Source: JBGLNL01 sp964548045
GTDB taxonomy: Bacteria > Chloroflexota > Dehalococcoidia > SZUA-161 > SpSt-899
Direction: 5' to 3'
Assembly: GCA_964548045.1 (NCBI GenBank)
Contig: CAZJQZ010000006.1
Location: 1-35,085, forward strand
DNA: 35,085 bases
Shown here: in pieces, positions 8,571-16,779 of the stretch
Layout of the letters: the number at the start of each line of letters is the position of its first letter
Numbering within the stretch: position 1 is the stretch's first letter
Made by a program: the position numbers and the translations under genes
The notes under the pieces: model-generated
What the model was told of the DNA's origin: nothing
Database searches by the model: none
The model's input: the letters and a program-made list of their open reading frames with translations, nothing else

Positions 8571-9206
8571 TTATTCCGTGCCGGTTTCTTTCAAGAAAAT
8601 CGCCCAAGCACGATCGACAGTTCTGGAGCGCAATTCCCATGCCTTAGCGTTCGCCGCATCACGAGTCTTCAAAGCCTCATTCACGTTTGCCTCACAATTT
8701 TCTCTGACTTGATCCAGTGTCTGGCTATAAGCTTCCTGGGCATCTTTTTCCATCTGCCTGGATTGCTCAACAGCATTCAGGAATGCTTCCTCTGCTTGCT
8801 GCTCCAATTCTTCACGATCAGCTAATAATTCAGCTATGGTATTCTGACATTCCTCATCAGCGCGGTGCTCCGCCTCCCTGTACGCCCTTTCCAATTGCAA
8901 TTCATTCACCTTGTAAGCTTTGGCCACTTCCTTCTGGGCCTCCAGATAAGCAGAGTATGCCCTCTGTGCCTTACCCAGAACATCGGAAAGCGGCCCCATT
9001 TGCAAGGGACTGTCCGGCGCAACCGCAGAACGATAGAACTCGCTCTCCAGCACATCTGCTCTCATCTCCACTTCAGCTACCGGATCGGCTGCTTCTTCCA
9101 ACGCCTCCAGGAACGCCCGGGAATCATCACTTACAGGCGGGGGACCTGATTGAGCGCTTTTATCCTTAGCCTTATTCTTTGTTCCGGTATTTGCTTTAGT
9201 AGACAT
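8571..9206 (-). CDS. Hypothetical coiled-coil protein
   Basis: This 211-aa protein is not recognised. The first 30 or so residues are Lys/Ser/Thr/Pro-rich and look disordered (MSTKANTGTKNKAKDKSAQS). The rest is almost entirely helix-forming and rich in Ala, Glu and Gln, with heptad-like spacing from about 85 to 200, so a long coiled coil is likely. There is no signal peptide or transmembrane segment. The start is well supported by AGGAGG seven bases upstream of the ATG. It is the first gene of a two-gene minus-strand unit with the zinc-ribbon protein and may be its physical partner (inference). Confidence 0.7.
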   Translation of the reverse strand: MSTKANTGTKNKAKDKSAQSGPPPVSDDSRAFLEALEEAADPVAEVEMRADVLESEFYRSAVAPDSPLQMGPLSDVLGKAQRAYSAYLEAQKEVAKAYKVNELQLERAYREAEHRADEECQNTIAELLADREELEQQAEEAFLNAVEQSRQMEKDAQEAYSQTLDQVRENCEANVNEALKTRDAANAKAWELRSRTVDRAWAIFLKETGTE

Positions 9207-9252
9207 AGCAAGCCTCCTGGCAAATCAACTTTTTTGTATCTCTGGTGACTAC

Positions 9253-9290
9253 CATATTAATATGATAATATTGAGAACACGATAGGACAA
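9253..9290 (-). promoter_or_regulatory. Candidate promoter for the minus-strand helical protein pair
   Basis: On the minus strand, TTGTCC (9290-9285) and TATCAT (9267-9262) are 17 bases apart, about 56 bases before the start of the gene at 9206. The 12-base palindrome CATATTAATATG at 9253-9264 overlaps the -10 box and could be an operator. The rest of the 9207-9475 gap holds a 24-codon ORF (9374-9448) and the hairpin at 9445-9463. Confidence 0.4.
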
Positions 9291-9444
9291 CGTAATCACC
9301 ACCCAAATATATATGTGAGAAACCCGCAAGTCCAACACCGGAAAATCCGCATGAAATATTCAGGAAAACATGGATGGCCAAATTGGAAAACAGACTTCAT
9401 AAAGAGACACTGGCAAAGGAATTGCGCCAGATTGAAACCAACCC

Positions 9445-9463
9445 GTAGGGGGGCCACCCCTAC
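9445..9463. repeat. GTAGGGG/CCCCTAC hairpin element
   Basis: Perfect 7-base arms GTAGGGG (9445-9451) and CCCCTAC (9457-9463) flank a 5-base loop, 12 bases before the AddB-like gene. Its TAG (9446-9448) ends a short plus-strand frame. The ends match the palindromes at 7485-7512 and 12325-12350. Confidence 0.7.
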
Positions 9464-9475
9464 CGTAATGAAACC

Positions 9476-12328
9476 ATGCCAATAAAACGCCATTTCCTCG
9501 GATGGAACGAACCGATAATCGCCAGGGTACGTGATTTCTTCCTGCCTGCAGGGGAACCGCATACCATACTCCTGCCAGACTTGGCCAAAGACCTGATCGT
9601 CGTGCCAACTCGTCAGGCGGGACGGCGTCTGGGAGAAGCGCTGGCGCTTCGTTGTGCGGCACTCGGAACTGCTCTCCTTTCCACCCGGATAGTGACACCA
9701 GCTTACTTTCTCCACCCCGATGAGAAAACGCCTAACGCAGCCAATCCCACGGAGGTCGCCGCCTTCTGGGCTGAGATGCTGATGCGCTCCGATCTCAATC
9801 AATACCCCGGCCTGTTCCCTGCTCGCAAACCTGAGCAGGATTTCCCCTGGGCAATGCACCTGGCCGAGACATTACAAAACCTGCGCGATACGCTGGCAGA
9901 CAGCGGCCATCAGATCTCGGATGTCGTTGAACAATACAGCGAAATTCTGGAAGAACCGGAACGCTGGCATGATCTGGCCCGGCTGGAAACGGCCTATTTG
10001 GAACGGCTGGCAGAACTGGAACGCCACGACAACATCGAACTCATGATCGAACGTTCCGACAATCCTCAATTCCCGGAATCAATCGAGCGAATCATTGTAG
10101 CAGCAGTTGCCGACCCGACCCCTCTCATGATTCGGGCACTGGGAAATCTTGCCGAACAAATCCCCATCGTCATTCTGATACACGCACCGGAATCAATGGC
10201 CGACCGGTTCGACAAGTGGGGCCGCCCGATTGCCAGCGAATGGCAAAAATCACAAATCGATATTCTCTCACCCGAAACAAACATCATTCTGGCCAGCTCG
10301 CCGGCCTCGCAGAGCCATCAGGCACTGGAACTGATCGCCTCAGAACAGGAACGGTTCGGCCCCAATGATATCGCTATCGGGGTTCCGGATAGCGATATAG
10401 TTCCCCCGCTATCTGCTAAGTTGACGGAAAATGGCCTGCCTCCCTTCGACCCGGCGGGAAAAGCCATCAAAGAACACCCGCTGTTTCAATTACTCGAAGC
10501 CTATCATGCTCTGATTGGAGAAGGAAGCTACACAGCCTTCAGCGCTTTCCTGAGACAGGCAGATATTCTCGAGCTCCTGCAAAAGAAGTGCGATCTTTCA
10601 CCCCTCAAAGTCCTTGCGGAACTGGACAGATTCCAGAACCATCACCTTCCTGTGTCATTTGAAGATGTCATCAGGCAGTTCACTCAAAAGCACACCAGCA
10701 AGCAATTTGCCGGTCTGGGCAAAGCAGCAGCTTTTTTCAAGGAGCAACTGGAATACTTGCAGAATAGTGATTTCACTGCAGCACAAAGGCATTTTTTGCA
10801 AACCGTGTACGAGTCCCGAACCCTCGACCAGAATGACCGGGAGGACAACGAATTCTCGGCGGTAGCAAAATCCATCGATACCGCTCTGCGTGAACTGGAA
10901 AGCGACTGCATCAGCACACTAAGACTCGAAAAAAAACACTTGCTGGACCTGCTCCTGCGCAGACTGGCCGGACAGAAATACTACCCGGAACGTGAAGGCA
11001 CAGCGATCGACCTTGAGGGATGGCTTGAATTGCCCTGGGAAGATGCGCCTTTGCTGATCATCACCGGCATGAATGAAGGATCGGTGCCCAATACACGGAT
11101 GAGCGACATTTTCCTGCCCGACTCGCTACGCAAACACCTGAACCTGAATCATGATGAAGAACGGCTGGCCATAGACGCATTCCTGATAACAGCCATGATT
11201 GAATCCCGCAAAAAAAATGGGAGGGCCTGTTTCATCACCGGCAAAACCAGTTCAGCAGGAGACCCTCTCAAACCATCACGATTACTATTCCGTTGCGAAG
11301 AGAATGAACTCCCACGACGGGCAGAACAACTGTTCGGCAATGCTGAGGATAAGCGCGACAATCACCCGCCAACAATCAGCTTTCCACTTCAGCTTACATC
11401 ACCACCCGACATTCCCATTGAAGATACTGTCTTGAAAAAGCTTTCGGTAACTGCTTTCAAAGATTACCTTACCTGCCCGTTCCGGTTCTATTTGAAGCAC
11501 ATCCTCGGTATGGAAGAACTTGACGATCAGAAGGCAGAACTGGATGCGATGGATTTCGGCTCGCTGGTGCATGAGGCCTTAAACGAAATGGCCCAGAATC
11601 ACCAAATGAACCAGTGCGAGGATGAGCGGGAACTGGCTCGATTCCTGCAAGCCAAGGCTGAAGAATGGATACGGCTGCGCTTCGGGCAATCACCCCCGCT
11701 TCAGGTAACGATCCAGTTCGATTCAGCCAAACAACGGCTGGCCGCAGCCGCGCGAGTACAGGCCAGCTTAGTAAGCGAAGGCTGGCAGATTATCCAATCG
11801 GAAATGCAGATCAAGGCTCAATTGAATGGAATAACGGTGAGCGGCAGGATCGACCGGATCGATCAGCATCAGCAAACCGGGCAAATCAGGATTCTGGACT
11901 ACAAAACCTCCGACCGCGCAGCTACGCCGGAAGCCGTCCATCTCGGTTCCACCTCTCCTGAAATACCCGATTACGCCAGAGTCTCTCCTGGTAGTAAGGA
12001 AAAGCGCTGGACGGACCTCCAATTGCCGCTTTACCGTATACTTCTGCCCGAGGAACTGTTATCCGAGGGACCAATCCAAATTGGTTATTTCAACCTGCCC
12101 AAAGCCATCGGGGACACAGGCTTGATCCTCTGGGAAGAATTCAACGCGGAACTTCTCGCCTCCGCCAGTGAGTGCGCCGCAGGCATTATCGAGTCAATTC
12201 AAAATCGAAGGTTCTGGCCGCCAACATCAAAAGTCAGCTACGATGATTTTGAGCATCTGTTCCCTGCGAACATTGCCAACTGTATTGAAATTGCATCCTT
12301 TGAGGAATTTATGCATCAAAAGACGTAG
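9476..12328 (+). CDS. AddB-like PD-(D/E)XK nuclease subunit
   Basis: This 950-aa protein is the likely AddB-type partner of the helicase encoded next, acting in double-strand break end resection. The N-terminal part (LIVVPTRQAGRRLGEAL, about 43-60) has the AddB-like inactivated helicase start without a Walker A loop. The C-terminal RecB-family nuclease domain starts at SVTAFKDYLTCPFRFYL (from S657) and has GSLVHEAL (H699), GRIDRID (D793) and LDYKTS (D808, K810), so the nuclease residues are intact. The C-terminal cysteines that usually complete an iron-sulphur cluster seem to be missing: near the end I see KVSYDDFEHLF where CxxC is expected. The ATG at 9476 has a weak ribosome site. The spacing to the addA-like ATG is 36 bases. 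Confidence 0.85.
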   Translation: MPIKRHFLGWNEPIIARVRDFFLPAGEPHTILLPDLAKDLIVVPTRQAGRRLGEALALRCAALGTALLSTRIVTPAYFLHPDEKTPNAANPTEVAAFWAEMLMRSDLNQYPGLFPARKPEQDFPWAMHLAETLQNLRDTLADSGHQISDVVEQYSEILEEPERWHDLARLETAYLERLAELERHDNIELMIERSDNPQFPESIERIIVAAVADPTPLMIRALGNLAEQIPIVILIHAPESMADRFDKWGRPIASEWQKSQIDILSPETNIILASSPASQSHQALELIASEQERFGPNDIAIGVPDSDIVPPLSAKLTENGLPPFDPAGKAIKEHPLFQLLEAYHALIGEGSYTAFSAFLRQADILELLQKKCDLSPLKVLAELDRFQNHHLPVSFEDVIRQFTQKHTSKQFAGLGKAAAFFKEQLEYLQNSDFTAAQRHFLQTVYESRTLDQNDREDNEFSAVAKSIDTALRELESDCISTLRLEKKHLLDLLLRRLAGQKYYPEREGTAIDLEGWLELPWEDAPLLIITGMNEGSVPNTRMSDIFLPDSLRKHLNLNHDEERLAIDAFLITAMIESRKKNGRACFITGKTSSAGDPLKPSRLLFRCEENELPRRAEQLFGNAEDKRDNHPPTISFPLQLTSPPDIPIEDTVLKKLSVTAFKDYLTCPFRFYLKHILGMEELDDQKAELDAMDFGSLVHEALNEMAQNHQMNQCEDERELARFLQAKAEEWIRLRFGQSPPLQVTIQFDSAKQRLAAAARVQASLVSEGWQIIQSEMQIKAQLNGITVSGRIDRIDQHQQTGQIRILDYKTSDRAATPEAVHLGSTSPEIPDYARVSPGSKEKRWTDLQLPLYRILLPEELLSEGPIQIGYFNLPKAIGDTGLILWEEFNAELLASASECAAGIIESIQNRRFWPPTSKVSYDDFEHLFPANIANCIEIASFEEFMHQKT

Positions 12329-12350
12329 GGGCTCAAAATCTTGAACCCTA
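12325..12350. repeat. Imperfect GTAGGG...CCCTA hairpin at the addB-like stop
   Basis: TAGGG (12326-12330) pairs with CCCTA (12346-12350), and TCAA (12333-12336) pairs with TTGA (12341-12344), with a GC/A internal bulge and the loop AATC. The TAG is the stop codon of the AddB-like gene. It looks like a diverged copy of the elements at 7485-7512 and 9445-9463. Confidence 0.5.
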
Positions 12351-12364
12351 TCCCGGAAAACATA

Positions 12365-15300
12365 ATGACGAACAAAATCAGTCACGAAGCAATAACAGCC
12401 TCAGCGGGGTCAGGAAAGACCTTTCAGCTGGCGCATCGATACATCCGGCTGCTGGCAAGCGGAGTGAAACCGGACCGAATTATCGCGCTGACTTTCTCCC
12501 GAAAGGCGGCAGGCGAGATTTTCGACTCAATCATCAAATACCTTCGTCTGGCAGCTTCTTCGGAAAGCGAGGCACAGGCTACTGCTGAAATAATCGGCCT
12601 CCCTGCATTATGTCAAGCAGATTTCCTGAAACTGCTTCGCGATATGCTGAACAGCCTGCATCGTCTGCACATCAGCACACTGGACAGTTTCACCATCGGC
12701 GTAATCCGGGCCTTCCCGATGGAGTTGGGAATTCCTTCAGGTTTTCAGGTAATGGAAAGCGACGGAGCCCTAGCCAGAACCGCACGCCAGGAGATTTTGA
12801 GCAGGCTATTCAACAACAGCTACGTGGACCGCACAGCGCAGAAGGAATTTCTGGAAGCCTTCAAACAGGCCACCTACGGACAGGAGGAAAAGGGACTCCA
12901 GCGCAGCCTCGATACCTTCATCAGCGAATATCGAACCTATTACCAGATTCTGCCCGCACAAAACGCCTGGGGAGACAGTGACCGTATCTGGCCTCAAGGA
13001 TCACTCTGGCTAAAAAACGTGGGAGATATCAACCCCATTGCCACCGATCTGGAAGCCTTGCTGATCCATGACGATCTATCCGAAAACACTATGAACCGCT
13101 GGCACATTTTCATCGAGGCAGTTCGCGATTTCAATGTCCACTCAAACTGGAGCCGGGATATCGAATACCTGGCAGAAAAACTGCTCGAAGATGTGGAAGG
13201 GCTGCGCCGGGGGAATGCGCATCTCAAAATCGACCGGGCCAAATGCGAGCTGTCTGATGACGAAAGTCGGCTGGCCCTTGAACTACTGACTCACATAATG
13301 AAAACGGAACTCACCGCCGCATTGGAGAAAACCCGCGGCATCTACCGGGTTCTGAACCAGTACGAACAATTTTACGAAAACCAGGTCCGCAGACAGGGCA
13401 AGCTGACTTTCAATGATGTCCAGTACCTGCTGACCCCGGCAAATATCGACAGTGGCGGCTGTCTGCTCAGCCGGATCGTCGATGAAGATTCACGACTCTA
13501 CATCGATTACCGGCTCGACTGCAAGCTCGATCACTGGCTGCTGGATGAATTTCAGGACACCAGCGACCTGCAATGGGAAGCACTGCGCAACCTTGCCGAC
13601 GAGATTTTACAGGATACTTCCGGAGAACGCAGCTTCTTCTACGTCGGCGATGTGAAACAGGCTATTTACGGCTGGCGGGGAGGCAACGCGCAACTGTTCG
13701 GCAAGATACTGGAACAATACGGTGACCTGATTCGGCAACGTCCTTTGAACACCTCGTTTCGATCATCCCCGCCAATCATCGACACCGTCAATCAGGTATT
13801 TACCCAATTGCCACCCGAATTACCGGCAGAAGCCATCAGCCAGTGGGAAGGAATCTGGCAGGAGCACCACTGTCAGGAAGGATTCGTCCCCATTGAAGGC
13901 TACGCCGCACTTCTGGAACCACTCTACGAGGGAAGCGAAAAACCGGGCGAGGAGGATCGCTATCGAGTCGTAGCCCGGCTGCTCAATGAGATCGATCCCC
14001 TGCACCGAGGCCTGTCAACGGCAATTTTAGTCCGCAGTAACGAAAGCGGCAGAAGGCTCGTCAACTATTTGCGCAGTGAATGCCCGAACATGACCATCGT
14101 TCACGAAGGAAGAGCAGCCATCAAAGATAATCCGGTCGTCGCGCTGCTCCTTTCACTGGTGAAATTTGCTGCTCACCCGGGTGATACCTTCGCCTGGCGA
14201 CACCTTCAAATGAGCCCACTGAGCAGGTATTTAGCCCACAAAAGACTGAACCGGGGTAATTTATCACATACGCTTCTAAGGGAAATGCAGACAAACGGAT
14301 TTCAAGATTTCATTCGCAACTGGGGAAAGCTATTGAATGCAATGTATCCCCTCGATGATTTTGGACAGAAACGGCTCAACGACCTTATCGAGGCTGCCGG
14401 GGAATTTGATAACAGCAACAAACCGGACAGCAACGCCTTTTTGCATTTTATCGACAATTACCAGATACACGAACTCGCCTCAGAAGATGTCATCCGGGTG
14501 ATGACCATTCACCAGTCCAAAGGGCTGGGATTCGATATCGTCATCCTGCCAGACTTGCAGGGCAAGAGCATGACCAGTGCCGGTGAGATCGGTTTCACTA
14601 CGGCCCGCGACCCCGCTACCAATCAGCCAGTCTGGGCCCTCAAGATGCCCCGCCGACTCATCTCACAAAACGATCCGACTCTTGCCTCGCAGATAAACGC
14701 CAGCGATGAAGCTTCCTGCTTTGACGCCCTGTGCGTATTGTACGTGGCCCTGACCCGTGCCAAGCAGGGACTCTATATGGTCACTTCATATCCGGGGAAA
14801 ACCGCTAAAACCATAACCCCGGCCACGCTCCTCAAAACCCGGCTTTGCAATGACCCAAAACCAACAGACGGGCCGCCTGTTTCTATCGACGGAGAGCAAT
14901 TCACCTGCCTGTTTGAAACCGGCCAGCGCGACTGGCACACCAGAGTTTCTCGTGAAGAGACTTCCATGCCACTGCCCGCAACGCCAGAATTATCCGGCGA
15001 TTTTCACAAAAAATCATCACAAAGGGTACGCATGACACGTATATCACCATCGGAGCAGGTGGGCTATACACAAAACGCCGGCTATCTCTTCTCCGACGCC
15101 TACTATCGGAGTCTGGAATTCGGCTCCGCCATTCACGAACTCTTCCGAAAGGTATCGTGGATTGACAAAGCGGATATCGAAGGGATCATTCGCCAGCGGC
15201 AGGGGAAGTCCGCCTTTGAAGATGAATTCAATCAGAGGATGGCAGAACATTTCCGGCAGGCTCTCACTTCCGAAGAAGTCCGGCAAGTTCTCTCACATCC

Positions 15301-15610
15301 CGATGGAAACGCGGAATTGTGGAGGGAAAAACGCTTTGAGATCGTGATTGAGAATCAGTGGATAACCGGCGCTTTCGATCGGGTGGTTATCATTCGAGAT
15401 AACGAAGGAAAGGCTCTACAGGCTACCATTGTGGATTTCAAGAGCGATGAGGTTGAAAATGACACGATACTGGCTCAGGCTGCAAAAGGCTATCGCCCGC
15501 AACTTGCACTTTATGGAAAGGCGCTCTCCCTCATGCTGGCTATTGATCGATCTCAAATTGAACTTAAGGTGCTGTTCACAAATCCGGGAAAAGTATATAA
15601 TCTCGAATGA
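12365..15610 (+). CDS. AddA-like UvrD/RecB-family helicase-nuclease
   Basis: A 1081-aa superfamily 1A helicase fused to a C-terminal PD-(D/E)XK nuclease, the AddA-type subunit of an end-resection complex. Helicase motif I is ASAGSGKT (12-19), motif II LLDEFQDTSDLQW (D394, E395), motif III YVGDVKQAIYGWRGG, motif V VMTIHQSKGLGFDIVILPD and motif VI LYVALTRAKQGLY. The nuclease shows AIHELFR, GAFDR (D1005) and VDFKSD (D1024, K1026). A TTG at 12341 would add eight residues, but the ATG at 12365 begins right before the conserved helicase start and is preferred. It forms an operon with the AddB-like gene. Confidence 0.9.
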   Translation: MTNKISHEAITASAGSGKTFQLAHRYIRLLASGVKPDRIIALTFSRKAAGEIFDSIIKYLRLAASSESEAQATAEIIGLPALCQADFLKLLRDMLNSLHRLHISTLDSFTIGVIRAFPMELGIPSGFQVMESDGALARTARQEILSRLFNNSYVDRTAQKEFLEAFKQATYGQEEKGLQRSLDTFISEYRTYYQILPAQNAWGDSDRIWPQGSLWLKNVGDINPIATDLEALLIHDDLSENTMNRWHIFIEAVRDFNVHSNWSRDIEYLAEKLLEDVEGLRRGNAHLKIDRAKCELSDDESRLALELLTHIMKTELTAALEKTRGIYRVLNQYEQFYENQVRRQGKLTFNDVQYLLTPANIDSGGCLLSRIVDEDSRLYIDYRLDCKLDHWLLDEFQDTSDLQWEALRNLADEILQDTSGERSFFYVGDVKQAIYGWRGGNAQLFGKILEQYGDLIRQRPLNTSFRSSPPIIDTVNQVFTQLPPELPAEAISQWEGIWQEHHCQEGFVPIEGYAALLEPLYEGSEKPGEEDRYRVVARLLNEIDPLHRGLSTAILVRSNESGRRLVNYLRSECPNMTIVHEGRAAIKDNPVVALLLSLVKFAAHPGDTFAWRHLQMSPLSRYLAHKRLNRGNLSHTLLREMQTNGFQDFIRNWGKLLNAMYPLDDFGQKRLNDLIEAAGEFDNSNKPDSNAFLHFIDNYQIHELASEDVIRVMTIHQSKGLGFDIVILPDLQGKSMTSAGEIGFTTARDPATNQPVWALKMPRRLISQNDPTLASQINASDEASCFDALCVLYVALTRAKQGLYMVTSYPGKTAKTITPATLLKTRLCNDPKPTDGPPVSIDGEQFTCLFETGQRDWHTRVSREETSMPLPATPELSGDFHKKSSQRVRMTRISPSEQVGYTQNAGYLFSDAYYRSLEFGSAIHELFRKVSWIDKADIEGIIRQRQGKSAFEDEFNQRMAEHFRQALTSEEVRQVLSHPDGNAELWREKRFEIVIENQWITGAFDRVVIIRDNEGKALQATIVDFKSDEVENDTILAQAAKGYRPQLALYGKALSLMLAIDRSQIELKVLFTNPGKVYNLE

Positions 15611-15616
15611 AGGCAC

Positions 15617-15645
15617 TTGCCACCACGCGTGTTTCATATTATATT
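15617..15645 (+). promoter_or_regulatory. Candidate promoter for the Trm112-like gene
   Basis: TTGCCA at 15617-15622 and TATATT at 15640-15645 are separated by 17 bases, immediately after the addA-like stop and 22 bases before the next ATG. Confidence 0.45.
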
Positions 15646-15667
15646 AGAGATCAAGGAAGGTGATTCA

Positions 15668-15859
15668 ATGAAAAAAGACCTGATGGATATTCTCGCCTGC
15701 CCGATGTGCAAAGGCGAACTTGAACTTACTATTGAAGAAGAGGACGAAAAGGAAGTAATTACAGGTTCGCTGCACTGCGCCAAATGTAACGAAACTTACC
15801 CTATCAATGATGCCATCCCCAACCTGCTTCCACCTGATCTGCGCGATCAGGGCAAGTAA
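15668..15859 (+). CDS. Trm112-like zinc-binding protein
   Basis: A 63-aa Trm112/UPF0434-type protein. It has ILACPMCKG (C11, C14) and LHCAKC (C37, C40), followed by the family's YPINDAIPNLLPP ending. In eukaryotes and archaea Trm112 activates SAM methyltransferases; the bacterial partners are generally unknown. The ATG at 15668 follows AAGGAAGG, a better start than an upstream in-frame ATG at 15617. The last 13 bases overlap the convergent queD-type gene, so the two 3' ends are antisense to each other. Confidence 0.85.
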   Translation: MKKDLMDILACPMCKGELELTIEEEDEKEVITGSLHCAKCNETYPINDAIPNLLPPDLRDQGK

Positions 15860-16215
15860 GTAGCACAGGATCCCGGCGATTCCCAGACTTCAATACTCGA
15901 AATCGAGACTGGCTTCCCTTCCAGTTGAGGGTTGAGTTCCTGATAAATTGTAGCTGCGAGGTTTTCCGAGGAAGGATTAATTTCATCGAAGGGCGGGATA
16001 TCGTTCAGGCAAGTGTGGTCGAACCGTTCCAGAATCACCGCCATGTATTCCTTCAACTCGGTGAAATCGAAGGCCATTCCTGCCTCATCCAGTTCTTCAG
16101 TCTCCAGCGCCACCACCACCTCGAACCGATGACCGTGAAGGTTTTCACATTTACCCCGGTAATTCCGTAGATAATGTGCAGCATCAAAATGCTGCCTAAC
16201 CGATACTCGATACAT
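15847..16215 (-). CDS. queD: 6-pyruvoyl-tetrahydropterin synthase/QueD family protein, likely PTPS-I/III type
   Basis: A 122-aa T-fold enzyme acting on 7,8-dihydroneopterin triphosphate. Zinc ligands are H14, H27 and H29. The active-site motif is CENLHGH: the QueD catalytic cysteine C23 is followed by E24. This CExxHGH form is the signature described for the PTPS-I/III subgroup, which can serve queuosine synthesis and can replace dihydroneopterin aldolase (FolB) in folate synthesis. Other family motifs are DFTELKEYM, FDHTCLND, SSENLA and IEVWES. It overlaps the end of folK by 20 bases and has its own GGGAGTGGGG ribosome site, so it is an operon partner of a folate gene. The symbol is by family; its main role may be folate synthesis. 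Confidence 0.9.
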   Translation of the reverse strand: MYRVSVRQHFDAAHYLRNYRGKCENLHGHRFEVVVALETEELDEAGMAFDFTELKEYMAVILERFDHTCLNDIPPFDEINPSSENLAATIYQELNPQLEGKPVSISSIEVWESPGSCATYLP

Positions 16216-16693
16216 TTCCCCACTCCCTCACCTGCTTCGTATCGTCAAGTTCTGAAAGCAGGTCTTTTATAGTTTTACCATTCTGCGGATGAACAAGCAC
16301 CGGGGCGATCTTCGCGAAAGGAACCATTACAAATCCACGCTCAGCAACCCTCGGATGAGGGATGGTCAAATCGTCCGTCTCAATCACCCGGTTGCCAAAA
16401 AACAGGATATCGATATCTATCGTCCGGGGCGCATTGCGAAAGCTTTCCTCCCGATCCATTCGCGCCTCGATTTCTTTGGCAAATGAAAGCAAATCGGGCG
16501 GTTCCAATTCGGTTTTACCACAACAGACCAGGTTCAAAAACCAGGGTTGATCCTCATAGCCAACCGGCTCGGTTTCATAGATAGCTGATATCGTCTCAAT
16601 TCTCACCTGCCCGGATAATGCTGCCAGCGCCTTTTCCAGATTGGCTTCACGATCTCCCAAGTTCGAGCCAAGTCCCAGATATACCATTTCCAT
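16196..16693 (-). CDS. folK: 2-amino-4-hydroxy-6-hydroxymethyldihydropteridine pyrophosphokinase
   Basis: FolK transfers pyrophosphate from ATP to 6-hydroxymethyl-dihydropterin in folate synthesis. The N-terminus VYLGLGSNLGDREANL, the middle YETEPVGYEDQPWFLNLV and the DIDILFFG and HPRVAERGFVMVP motifs are all diagnostic. Length is about 165 aa. Three ATGs lie close together at 16699, 16693 and 16687; I chose the middle one. No clear Shine-Dalgarno is present, and the promoter candidate at 16702-16731 would place the RNA start near the ATG itself. The downstream queD-type gene overlaps its 3' end. Confidence 0.93.
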   Translation of the reverse strand: MEMVYLGLGSNLGDREANLEKALAALSGQVRIETISAIYETEPVGYEDQPWFLNLVCCGKTELEPPDLLSFAKEIEARMDREESFRNAPRTIDIDILFFGNRVIETDDLTIPHPRVAERGFVMVPFAKIAPVLVHPQNGKTIKDLLSELDDTKQVREWGNVSSIG

Positions 16694-16701
16694 CGCCATT
16701 A

Positions 16702-16731
16702 ATTGTATCACTGCCATAAGCAAGCTGCCAA
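16702..16731 (-). promoter_or_regulatory. Candidate folK-queD promoter, possibly leaderless
   Basis: On the minus strand, TTGGCA (16731-16726) and TACAAT (16707-16702) are 18 bases apart. The expected RNA start falls around 16695, within a few bases of the folK ATG codons. Confidence 0.45.
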
Positions 16732-16734
16732 GGC

Positions 16735-16763
16735 TTGATTGACACGATAAGCTCGGTTAGAAT
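16735..16763 (+). promoter_or_regulatory. Candidate ffh promoter
   Basis: TTGATT at 16735-16740 and TAGAAT at 16758-16763 are 17 bases apart, with the ffh ATG 17 bases further on. It is back to back with the folK promoter; the two -35 boxes are only three bases apart. Confidence 0.45.
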
Positions 16764-16779
16764 AAACCAGAGCAGGATA

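Noticed and set aside
9374..9448. 24-codon plus-strand ORF (MAKLENRLHKETLAKELRQ...) before the AddB-like gene
   Set aside because: Helical-looking and its stop lies in a palindromic element, but there is no ribosome site. The open frame starts further upstream without a start codon, so it may be a gene remnant. Not called.
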